A model generated the notes under the pieces. The model searched no databases and was not told the DNA's origin. It worked only from the letters and a program-made list of their open reading frames with translations. A program made the translations under genes and the position numbers. Of a DNA stretch of 46,763 bases, positions 9,285 to 18,695 are shown one piece after another. The stretch is from contig JAKSYS010000507.1 in assembly GCA_022925895.1 (NCBI GenBank), forward strand, positions 1 through 46,763, read 5' to 3'. How positions within the stretch are numbered: position 1 is the first letter of the stretch; each line of letters begins with the position of its first letter. The stretch comes from Fragilaria crotonensis. Its lineage: Eukaryota; Bacillariophyta; Fragilariophyceae; Fragilariales; Fragilariaceae.

Positions 9285-10093
9285 GCGCCATCTCATCCTT
9301 GCAAAATGGTGACCCACTCTCACTCCCACACACACATTGTGAATTCATTTCCTTGTTACTACTACTCGTACAACAACAACAACAACTAGTTTGGTCGTCG
9401 ATTCCATTCCCCTTTTGACTCGTCAAAGCGAGTTGTTGTTGAGAAACCCAGTATCGTCTCGTTCCTCGTTCCAATCGCTGCAGCTGCTACAGGAATGACG
9501 ATTCTGTTGTTTCAATACAAGGTTTCTCAAAGCGTCGGACTGTGCATCGAAGTCATAAAAGTCTTGACCATTAATCAGAAGCTATTGGACGAGAGGATAA
9601 CAAAGTTGGAGGAGGAGCTAAAGAATGAGTCTCCAAAGTTTGTGTTGGTGTTGGTTCATTGTCAAGGCGTAATGATGTTGTGAGACCTTCCCTCATCCAA
9701 CATTCAACATGGCATTGTGCTCCAACGCTCTCGGAGCTCAATAGTATACTGCCAGGTAACAAAGCAAAAAGATTGGAGAGAACACACGCATAAAGAGACA
9801 GGACTTGGTAAACAAGGAGGCATATAACGTTTATTTCCTCATTATAATCTTGTTGCCCACTATATGTAGTTCTATGAGCAGGTGTTCTTCATCGCCTTTT
9901 CCAACTAGATTAATAATATCCATCCTCGATCTCTCCAACTTCCAGAATTCGCTCACTTTGCCTTACATCTTCATAACTTGCTGCTGTTGTTGTTGCATCT
10001 TGACAACATCCACAACTGCCTTGAACGAAAATGGTTCATTCGCTGCCAATTCGGACAAGACTTTACGATTCAATGTAATATTGGCATCCTTCA
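9285..10093. repeat. Duplicated block, copy B (partner 2160-2993)
   Basis: This is the second copy of the block at 2160-2993, in the same orientation. It includes the exon 2 homologue of the small mitochondrial gene (plus strand) and the 3' end of the intact bL20m gene (minus strand). Upstream of 9285 the sequence has no counterpart to exon 1 of the small gene, whereas downstream bL20m continues to full length. Copy A shows the reverse arrangement. Confidence 0.85.
9390..9683 (+). pseudogene. Exon 2 copy of the small mitochondrial-type gene, no exon 1
   Basis: The frame starts FGRRFHSPFDSSKRVVVEKP and continues through MTILLFQYKVSQ to the coiled-coil tail LDERITKLEEELKN, matching exon 2 of the gene at 2249-2500. 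An in-frame TAG (9387-9389) precedes it directly, and I see no exon 1 homologue with a presequence upstream, since the duplication begins inside the intron. The stop codon used by the intact gene is changed, so the frame runs on to 9683. I call it a truncated copy. It could still be expressed if a different upstream exon were recruited, using CTAG as acceptor. Confidence 0.6.
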
Positions 10094-10744
10094 TGGCCGG
10101 AACGAATGTACTGTACCGGACTCCATATTGTCGCACACCAGCATTGAGACGGGTAATCCACAATTTACGCCAATTCCGTTTCTGGACCTTGCGATCACGA
10201 TACATGTATTGCCATGATTTTTGTAAACGACGAATGGCAATGGTAAAACAATTCTTGGCACGACCACGAAATCCCTTGGTTTGACGAAGTACTGTCTTGT
10301 GCTGTATTTATGAATATGGTGTTGTTTTGGGGGAGATGTTTGTAATTATATATACGCGCGCGGAGTGTGTTGTGAGAAATTGTGAGAATAGTGTGTTTGC
10401 ATATGATAAACACAATGTAGGGAACAACAAGAAAGGAGGGGACCACAGATGCAATCCCAATTTCATATCCATGATGTCATACACTTCTACATCAGGGCGA
10501 CAAGGAACGAAGTAACAGTAACAACAATAACAAAGATTAGACGTACCCTTTTCGAGGCAAAGGTTCGAATCGTTGTCAACTGAGACCACGACGGTGAGAG
10601 TGGTTGTTGGAAATGGGACATGGGAGTCGGCATTTGCATAGTCATTCCTCCTCCTCTTGCTCTTGCTTGTTGGTTCATCACAAGAGCTGGACGAATGCGA
10701 TTCCAAAGAGACATGGATGTGATGGATATGGATCGTAGTGACAT
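9963..10744 (-). CDS. MRPL20: Mitochondrial ribosomal protein bL20m, two exons
   Basis: On the minus strand, exon 1 is 10744-10547 (66 codons) and exon 2 is 10301-9963, separated by a 245-bp intron (10546-10302, GTACGT donor, TACAG acceptor, phase 0). The joined protein has 178 residues. Exon 1 is a basic, S/T/R-rich mitochondrial presequence starting MSLRSISITSMSLWNRIRPA and ending TTIRTFASKR. Across the junction the family core appears as RHKTVLRQTKGFRGRAKNC, then the RDRKVQKRNWRKLWITRLNA motif and the C-terminal LNRKVLSELAANEP segment. bL20 is an early-assembly protein of the large ribosomal subunit that binds 23S-type rRNA. The tail adds a short poly-Q run absent from bacterial bL20. The ATG at 10744 was chosen because the frame upstream begins only with TTG. 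The plastid bL20 is normally plastid-encoded in diatoms, which supports a mitochondrial role. Confidence 0.9.
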
Positions 10745-11715
10745 GATGAGTTTTCGACGGATGGATGGATGGAAAGGGAATGTGAACTCTACTGTTGTAT
10801 CGGCGCTGTTGTATTCATACAATCAGTAATGCACAACAACTGTCGAATCGTCAATGCAAACTGTGATGATCAACTGGAGACGGAGCGCTGATTACAAGGG
10901 TACAACTACTTTCTGTTGCTTGTAGTGGTTCAGCTCTTGTACAAGTGTCTGATGTATTTGGCTTTGATGGAGGGTCGGAAGGGAGCAACGGTGGTGTGAT
11001 CGGTGTTGCTGACAGTCTGACAGAATATGTATTCCAAGCCTCGAAGCGCCAAGTATTCGGAGTACTGTGTAAAGTTACCCATGGTTCACTGTTACGCATC
11101 AGTACAAATCAAGATATCAATCCAGTTATGAGCCAACGGCGGTGAGAGATCAGAGATTTGAAGGTTCTACAATACTGGAGTACAAAGGAGTACAGAGCTG
11201 CGAGTAAATATCGTGCTACCTGCTAATTGGTACGGTACTGTATGCAAGGCAGGTGTCTCGATTCGAGAACTTGAGTGGTTCCGGCAGGAAGAAAGAACAC
11301 ATGCAGCTTTCTCGGAAAATGACCAAAAATCTCAACCATCTGTGTGGGAACTGTGGAACCAGAACAACCAATCCAGTTTACGAGAAAATATCAAATGTGT
11401 GGCGACCACATGTCAACTGTCGCCTCGAGTGCTGCTGTTTGACGTTCCTTTCGCTTTCCTTTCGACTTTTTTATCTGCTTTCATCTGAACCACACCGTGA
11501 CCCTTTCGTTGGAGGATACGATCAGTGTCATTGTTGGAGGAAAAAGTACTCACTCTGTACATGATCATACCGAAGGTGTCAAGTACAGTAGTCAAGGTTA
11601 TCACTGTCTACTGAGTACCAGGATACACGTGCACTGGTATTGACATCAGAATCAGCAATCTGCAAAAGCTTGTCAACCATTTCGGTGTTGAGAGATCTAC
11701 CATCCAATTGTCAAT
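10745..11715. other. Intergenic region between divergent bL20m and metX genes
   Basis: This stretch separates two genes transcribed away from each other and should contain both promoters. Short open frames on both strands (for example 11213-11488) show no domain or conserved motif. No RNA gene was recognised. Confidence 0.45.
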
Positions 11716-13285
11716 ATGCGAGTTGGTGTTTGCCCAGTACCAATGTTACGATCAACACTGGGTGTATCAGCATCATTGGTGCGGCACAGTCACAGTCAAA
11801 CGCACAATCGACCCTTTACTGTCGCATGTTCTCGATTGCCGGCGAATGCCAACAAGCCGTCGTCGTCGAGATTTTCATCCCACCGCTCGGCATGTGCATA
11901 CCTGGAATCGTCGTCGTCGACATGGTCAAGTATTAAGCCAACCAACCAAAGAGTCAACCCTCTCGTTAACGTGGGCGTTCGATTCATGTCGTCGTCCACC
12001 AATATCGACAACAATACAACCACAACCATTATTGATACACCTCCCTCCACGACAGGAACTGCCATGGCGGACGAATACGGTGAAATGACTGCTGATGGTG
12101 AAACTCACGTCGAACCAAACTTTGTCTTGGAGGATGGGACAATCCTACCTCAAGCCCAATTGCGATACCAAACGTATGGATCCATCAATGCCGATCGTAC
12201 CAATGTCTTGGTGGTGTGTCATGCCCTTACCGGGAATGCATCTCTCCACTCGTGGTGGGGAGAATTGCTTGGACCCGGGAAAGCATTCGATACGTCCAAA
12301 TATATGGTGGTGTGTTGCAACATTTTAGGAAGTTGCTATGGTAGTACGTCTCCGAGAGACATGAATCCGGCAACGGGCAAACCTTATAGTAAGGATTTTC
12401 CAGATGTGTCGGTGAAAGATACGGTGCGATTGCAGTTATTGTTGTTAAAGGCCTTGAATGTCAAATCAATCAAGGCAGTCATTGGTGGATCCTTTGGTGG
12501 TATGCAAGCCATGGAATTTGCTGTTCAAGCGGGCAGTTCACAGGGAGACTTTTTCGATGACAATGGTACGTTCGTGAACTTGTCGTTGTTTTGCATCGCA
12601 ATCCAATTATCCTCCTCCTTTTTCTCACACACACGCATTATACTCTACAGGTTCACCCTATTTGAAATCCGTTATTCCCATTGCTTGTGGAGCTGCCCAT
12701 ACAGCATGGCAAATTGCGGTCTCGGAAGTCCAACGGCAAGCCATTTATGCCGATCCTCATTGGAATACAGATGAACCAGAAAAGGCCACGGCAGGATTGT
12801 CTGTGGCTCGTCAGATGGGAATGGTATCCTATCGTACAGCACAGGCATACCAAGACAAGTTTGGACGTGACTTGCACCGTCCAAATCCTAAAGTATCACC
12901 TCCCGTTGCAGCTACCTTTGGAAAACCCTACGGCAGTTCCGCTCTCTTTGACGCACAGTCCTATTTGCACTATCAGGGCAAAAAGTTCTTATCACGCTTC
13001 GATCCTGTCACATATGTGAAAATGACGGAACAGATGGATTCTCACGACATTTCTCGTGGTCGGAATGGTACTCTCGAACAAGTCTTGGCACGAATCGAAA
13101 TTCCAGCACTGGTCATGGGCATTGATTCTGACGTACTGTACCCCCTTCCGGAACAAGAATTCTTGGCCCAACACTTGCCTCGTGGAGAATTGAAAGTCAT
13201 TCACAGTCCCGATGGACATGATGGATTCTTGTTGGAACAAGACCAAGTGGGAAACAATATAGCCCAGTTTCTAAATGAGAATTAG
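11716..13285 (+). CDS. metX: Homoserine O-acetyltransferase (MetX/Met2), two exons
   Basis: Exon 1 is 11716-12565 and exon 2 is 12651-13285, with an 85-bp intron (GTACGT donor, CTACAG acceptor) splitting a glycine codon. The 494-residue product is an alpha/beta hydrolase that transfers acetyl from acetyl-CoA to homoserine in methionine synthesis. The catalytic core is clear: nucleophile Ser259 in GGSFGGMQAMEFA, the oxyanion-side ALTGN and GSCYGSTSP motifs, Asp444 in GIDSDVLYP and His473 in DGHDGFL. Residues 1 to about 115 precede the enzyme domain and are rich in S, T, R and N (start MRVGVCPVPMLRSTLGVSAS), consistent with organelle import, although the exact compartment cannot be read from sequence. 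The intron was placed because the exon 1 frame loses similarity exactly at the donor and regains it at SPYLKSVIPIACGAAHTAW. Homoserine O-succinyltransferase is excluded by the fold motifs. Confidence 0.93.
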
Positions 13286-14499
13286 AAAATGAATTTATCG
13301 AGAGACATCCGGGTGTATGTGTGTGCATGTGGAGATCATTATGTGTCTCGTCCACAATATAATTGGACGTCGACTTCTGACACCAACACGCCCTCTTCAT
13401 CTTTGACCTCGCGGTCAATCACCGCGAGGTTAGAGAATTGATTAAGCCAAGCTTGATGCCATCAAATCATTGCTCAAGGTTGTCCGTTGTGCCTTCTGTT
13501 CAAATCGCGAGTGAACTTGCTGATTTAAAGGTTTGGAGCTATGATAGTACCGCATCGCCTTAATAAGGCGCGTTTTTCGGACTAAAACCAATCACGAGTG
13601 ATATTACAGGATATAGATTTGTACGACACCATCTTTATCCAACGTGATTCGAAATGCGTTGACGGTGTGTATAGTGTGTGGTACATGATCGCGATTTTTA
13701 ATCCCACCTCGATTTTACCCAAGAAGTTTTGATGAGAGTCACGAAGTCACAACATTTTGTTCCATCAACGTTGTGAAAAAAACTAGCAATAGTATTGTAC
13801 TCGAGTCTAGCTATAGCTAAGGAAGAAGATCACTTTGCTGATACTCGAAGTGGTTACGTACCTTACATGAAATTCGAGAACAAAGCTGTCTCGTGTTTAA
13901 CCGTGCCATTTTGAATGAAGTCACAAAGTCACAGCCCAGTGTGAAACAACTTCGCGCTATTTCAGCTCTCAATTGTACTACAAGTCCTTGGACCCGGGTG
14001 CAAAAATATAAAGGAACACGCACTCCTGTACATGAAGTGTGCAGTGCGCACCCAACTATGCAACGTAAAACGGAAGGGTCCTTAGTAGACTCAACTAAAG
14101 TAACTTGCTGTGCACATAACAAAAAATCGGTCGAGCTCGGTCAGATATCATATAAGTGCACCTCCATACAACATCCGGAAAACACACAGCATTTATGCCT
14201 AGCTTAGCGTTCACACTTGAAGTTGGAACAACTAAAAGGGTACCTCCAGTACATTTCATTCTGAGCGCGAGTGGGAAAGCTAAGGAAGTCTGTCTTACGA
14301 TACAAAACTAGTAGCATACATCAGGAACAAATTTTGCTTGAGAACGGACAGTTCATCGAAGCGTGGCCTTAAAAGCATTTGAATAAAGGACAGGAAAGCC
14401 TAATACCACTCGTGAATCTAATGGAGACGACGAAATGAGGGCATCAATCATTCTGGATCTGCAAAACAAATACAGATTACACAAATCACAAAAATCAAA
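13286..14499. other. Intergenic region downstream of metX
   Basis: No gene is supported. A 9-bp perfect inverted repeat, CCTCGCGGT and ACCGCGAGG with a 5-base loop, lies at 13407-13429, about 120 bp after the metX stop; it could be a 3'-end hairpin but nothing shows a function. An open frame at 13893-14207 has no recognisable features. Confidence 0.4.
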
Positions 14500-16366
14500 A
14501 TGAACCGAATAGCTGCCTTCCTACTCATCATACTAATTATCGGATCACCAGTTGCTGCAACTCGCAATCTACAAGATGCGAACCAACCCGATCAAACTCA
14601 AGAGCGTATTGGAAGTTTGAGCGCACTCACCACAATTCCAACACAAGCGAACATTGCAGCACCCTTAACCGACAAAAACATACAAATCACCGACGACACT
14701 GTTGGAGAATGCGTTGGAGCCAGATGTCCCACGTCCCCTACAAGTTCCTCAACCCACCCATCACCATCTCCATTGTCATCTGAGCCAACCAAAGTTCCGA
14801 CATCCGCACCAACGAACACGCCAACAGCTCCTCCGACGCCAGCTCCGACTTGTGATCCGCCGACCTCGCAACCAACAATCACACCAACGAAAACACCGAC
14901 GGCTGATCCCACCTTGTCACCAACTGCGCCTCCCACTCCAAGACCCACTTGCAAACTTACGGTGCCACCGACCGAAACCCCCACCAGAACACCAACCAAT
15001 TTGCCAACTCAGTCTCCAACGCAGATACCGACGCATCCGCCGTCTCAACCCGACCAAGGTGCCAACATATTCACCAACCACCTCGCCAACAATACAAACA
15101 ACCTCAGGTTCTGCAATACAACCGACGACTCTACCGACGAGAGTGCCTACGGTTCTGATTTCGAACCCACCCACCGCGCTATCGACTAAGTCACCCACGA
15201 CAGCTCCACCAACCCCTCGGCCATCTGGTCAACCCTCTGTGGCTCCCACATCACCTCCAACTCCAAGGCCAACAAGCCAACCAACTGCCCCTCCTACATA
15301 TATTCCAACAAGACTACCAACAGGCCCACCAACGAAGGTTCCAACTTTGTCCCCCACTGTAACGCCGACGACTCTACCGACGAGAATGCCTACGGTTCTG
15401 ATTTCGAACCCACCCACGGCGCTACCGACTAAGTCACCCACGACAGCTTTTCCAACCCCAAGGCCATCCGGTCAACCCACTGTGGCTCCCACATCTCCTC
15501 CAACCCCAGGGCCAACTAGCCAACAAACTGCGCCTCCTACATATATTCCAACAAGACTACCAACTCGTCCACCAACGAAGGTTCCAACTTTGCCCCCCAC
15601 CGTAACGCCGACGACTCTACCGACAAGAGTGCCTACGGTTCTGGTTTCGAACCCACCCACGGCGCTACCGACTAAGTCACCCACGACAGCTTCTCCAACC
15701 CCAAGGCCATCCGGTCAACCCACTGTGGCTCCCACATCTCCGCCAACACTATTGACGCCTCCTCCAACCCCAAGGCCAACTAGCCAACAACCTGCGCCTC
15801 CTACTTATCTCCCAACAAGACTGCCAACTCGCCCACCAACGAAGGTTCCAACTTTGCCCCCCACCGTAACGCCGACGACTCTACCGACAAGAGTGCCTAC
15901 AGTTCGTCTTTCTAGGCAACCCACGGTTCGTCCAAGCCCAAGACCTTCTGGTCAACCGACTGCGTTTTCCACCTTATCCCCAACAGTACAACCAACTGTG
16001 TCAGGATCTTCGCTTCCAATACCCAAAGCTCCACCGAGCCCTCAATCGCCTTTGCCTACTTCAATCGCACCTGCGCCACCGACGATTCTTCCAACGCCTT
16101 TTCCCACGAATCGCAAAGATTCATCAACGCCTCCTCCGATCCCGACACGCTCACCAACACGAAAGCCTGCTGGCCCACCAACGATCAAACCAGTTTGTAC
16201 TTACTTCCCTGGCTCCCAAAAACCTACTCGCCGTCCAACAGTTGCACCAATTTCCGTTCCATCGAAATGGCCATCCTTTTATCGTGACAAAGTTCCATCC
16301 AAGCCGCCATCTTCAAAATCAATGAAATTCCCTTCAATTTATGGCAAGGGAAAGCCTCACCACTAA
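14500..16366 (+). pseudogene. Secreted PT-rich repeat protein gene with one frameshift
   Basis: The gene opens with a signal peptide (MNRIAAFLLIILIIGSPVAA) and then turns into a long threonine- and proline-rich domain of PTxxPT-type spacing. The first frame ends at a TAA at 15187-15189, while the same PT repeat continues without interruption in the +1 frame from about 15040 to the stop at 16366. A single-base indel near 15035-15050 would join them into about 620 residues; no GT-AG intron of suitable length and phase fits. Between about 15060 and 15900 the DNA contains roughly three tandem copies of a 243-bp (81-residue) unit. The basic C-terminus ends YGKGKPHH. Diatoms have many such PT-rich extracellular proteins, thought to be cell-wall or adhesive glycoproteins; the role here is inference. 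The break may be real or a sequencing error. Confidence 0.7.
15060..15900. repeat. Tandem 243-bp coding repeat, about three copies
   Basis: Landmarks such as CCTACGGTTCTGATTTCGAA recur at spacings of 243 bp (about 15148, 15391 and, with one change, 15634). Each unit encodes 81 residues including the segments NPPTALPTKSPTTA, PRPSGQPTVAPTSPPTP and PPTKVPTLPPTVTPTTLPT. The third unit carries a small in-frame insertion and its end drifts. Because the length is a multiple of three, copy number can change without breaking the frame. Confidence 0.85.
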
Positions 16367-17075
16367 CATCTCGCCTTGACGAATGTTATGTATTGGAATT
16401 CATTTAATCTTGCACGTCATTTTTACACACAGATACAGAGCATACTCCGACCGTAACTACCGTAAAATAGCATAGACTCTGTGAACCAGTTTTCATCATA
16501 GCACGCTTTGTGGATCAAGTCCAGGACCATGTTGGACAGGGATAGGACAGGCCTCAACTCATTCTAGTATTGGGACTCAAATCTTCGGCGCACTTATAAT
16601 GAATATTGTTGATTGTTATGAGTACCAGGCGGACGCGCATCTGGTCAGACGTGGGCAATCTACTGGTTGTCTATGCCACCTGTTGCATCGACGCCAGTTG
16701 GGAGATATTCGAGGCCCCTCGTGTCAGGCAAGGAGGGCGCATCGTTCTTGTGCTTTGTGCGATGTCATGAGTGGTTGACATTGGCGAAGGTTGTTGAAAG
16801 AGTCATTTGGGGGATTTCATTTTTGTGCATGGGGACCGTCACGCGTCGGAGAAACTGGGACCGCCTCTTGTTTTAGGGTTGCATGAAAATCATTAGGTTA
16901 AATCTTGAAGTGCCAAGAGAAGTGAGAAGCATAGAAATAGGGATGTACGAATACTCACGATCACTCATAATTACCATTCACCGCACGGTCAAAGGACGGT
17001 ATCCATCTCAACGTTTGAGTGAGTACACTCGGATGCACCTACCAGGTAACAACAAGCCCCGCCCTGTGCACCCAA
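16367..17075. other. Intergenic region, nothing recognised
   Basis: Only short frames occur (for example 16667-16876 on the plus strand), none with a recognisable domain. It separates the PT-rich gene from the decayed glycosyltransferase gene that ends at 17076 on the minus strand. Confidence 0.4.
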
Positions 17076-17971
17076 TCATATACGAGAGATCGATTGACAA
17101 GCAACACCTGGAATGTAGAATTCTCCTTCCTGCAGGTCAATCATGTACGTGCAGCCACAACATCGAGAATCCATCACGTTCGTTCGGAGCTCATTCAGCA
17201 GACGAGACCAATTGGAGATGGTCGTCAGCACAAAGAAATTAGCTTTCATGGCTCCCAACAAAGACCCCAATGCCCAAAGTCCAGGCTTTCCACTCAGATC
17301 CTCCGTAATGTAGGAATGAGCACCGTAGATTTGTGTCCGGTTCATTCGACAGGGAAGATACTCCGTGTAAAGGTGGTCCATATAAATATTCCACGACGGG
17401 TGTGCCGCAAGTCGAAATTCTTCCTCGGCGATGGGATCTTCGGTACAAAACAAATTGTAAACTTCGTCAAGCTTTCCTTTACAATTGTCTCGATAGCAAC
17501 GACGAAATCCAAAACGACGGTAGTAGCACCCTCTGCTATCTTGTCGTCCCATCGTATGTGCATGGCAATAAGATTTGGCGGGTCTCCTGTATCACCATAG
17601 ACTGGTTGAAGCTGTCGTTCAGCTTCGTGAATGCAACAACTGAGACACGGACGAAAACAGGAATTCCGTGGCACCTCCATGAAATTCAGTAACCATTGCT
17701 GGATTCCGCATTCTCACGAGGAACTACTTGTATGATACCACTCCACACTTCAATTTGAGACGTGGGAAAATCCCAATCCATTTTCAGGTGGTAGTATTCC
17801 CAGATATACGTGATGATATATAATATATACTGTAATTTTCTTCTCCTACAGTATAAAATCTCTGGAGGTTCCGGAATATCGTCTTAACTGTCTAATAACG
17901 GAATATTGAACATGAGATCAATCTTCCATTGGCAGTCATTCCGAATTCCATCGCAAAAGAAACCACTCCGA
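17076..17971 (-). pseudogene. Decayed glycosyltransferase gene (fucosyltransferase-like)
   Basis: Read on the minus strand, coding sequence runs from about 17971 to a stop at 17076 but changes frame. An N-terminal piece (FCDGIRNDCQWKIDLMFN) contains an in-frame stop, followed by YIWEYYHLKMDWDFPTSQIE. The frame then shifts near 17715 to QQWLLNFMEVPRNS, PPNLIAMHIRWDDKIAEGA, and shifts again near 17500 to LDEVYNLFCTEDPIAEEEF and NFFVLTTISNWSRLLNELR. The pairing of a MHxRxxDK motif with a later SNWSRLxxEL motif resembles the donor-binding region of GT23-like fucosyltransferases (FUT8/NodZ type). That assignment is by motif memory, not alignment. At least three lesions suggest a pseudogene; residual sequencing indels could explain the two shifts but not the stop. 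Plus-strand frames here are shadows. Confidence 0.45.
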
Positions 17972-18228
17972 GTACGAGTACTGTAATACCGTACAGTACT
18001 CGAGTACTCCTCCGCTTAGGAAATCTCAAAAACACTTTCGTTAGACGATATCACTTCGTACTTAATGATACCAAAAGGTAGATTGCTACTATATAACATT
18101 TAACGTGTCTCTGACATTTCGCGTGGAAGCATGCTCAGATATCTTATTATAGTTTCTGGATTGGTCACGATCCGAACATAGACTTCAAAAATCTTCACGG
18201 ATTGCTTCATGGAAAACATATAGATACT

Positions 18229-18632
18229 CCTTTGCGTACCCCAAGGTCAAGAGGGATGACAGTTAAATAGTAACGGACTCGGCTTGGTAACTATCAGGAA
18301 ATCTTTCTCTTCTTCCGCCGTTTACTGTTACTGACTCGAATGTTACCGTTGACAGATGCTGTTCATCCATTTTGAATTCACGAATGAATTCATCACAATC
18401 GACAAGGAAGAACATTCGAGTTTACCTGTTGGGCACAGACCGCTTTCAACAGGTTGACTACTGGTCACCACCAGATACTCGAACACTCAAGAGCCATGTT
18501 CGGATTTGGGTTTACTCCCAAACCGGTTACTCAGCGAGGTTCGTTTGGACTGATTACTTCAGTCACTCTTCGAAGAATCATCGATTGTCATCCTCGGACC
18601 GTACATCCAGGGCCTGACGTCGTTTATTGTTC
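18229..18632 (+). repeat. Split direct repeat A1
   Basis: This 404-bp segment is repeated almost identically at 24307-24710 (A2) and 25272-25669 (A3). It begins CCTTTGCGTACCCCAAGG and ends TTTATTGTTC, where A1 runs into coding sequence and A2/A3 run into a short C- and T-rich spacer. It contains an open frame from the ATG at 18384 to a TGA at 18615-18617, in the same frame as the downstream RT frame. Confidence 0.85.
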
Positions 18633-18695
18633 ACTTTTGCGTTTGTGGAAGCCAAGTTGGCAACAGTCTCGTCTGATGCGGTGATCCGGTCCGAC

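Noticed and set aside
13407-13429. Hairpin after metX as a transcription terminator
   Set aside because: Nuclear genes of algae do not use intrinsic hairpin terminators, and no T-run follows; function cannot be claimed.
14598-15684. Long minus-strand frames rich in glycine and valine
   Set aside because: They are antisense shadows of the PT-rich coding repeat (ACC/CCA read backwards).
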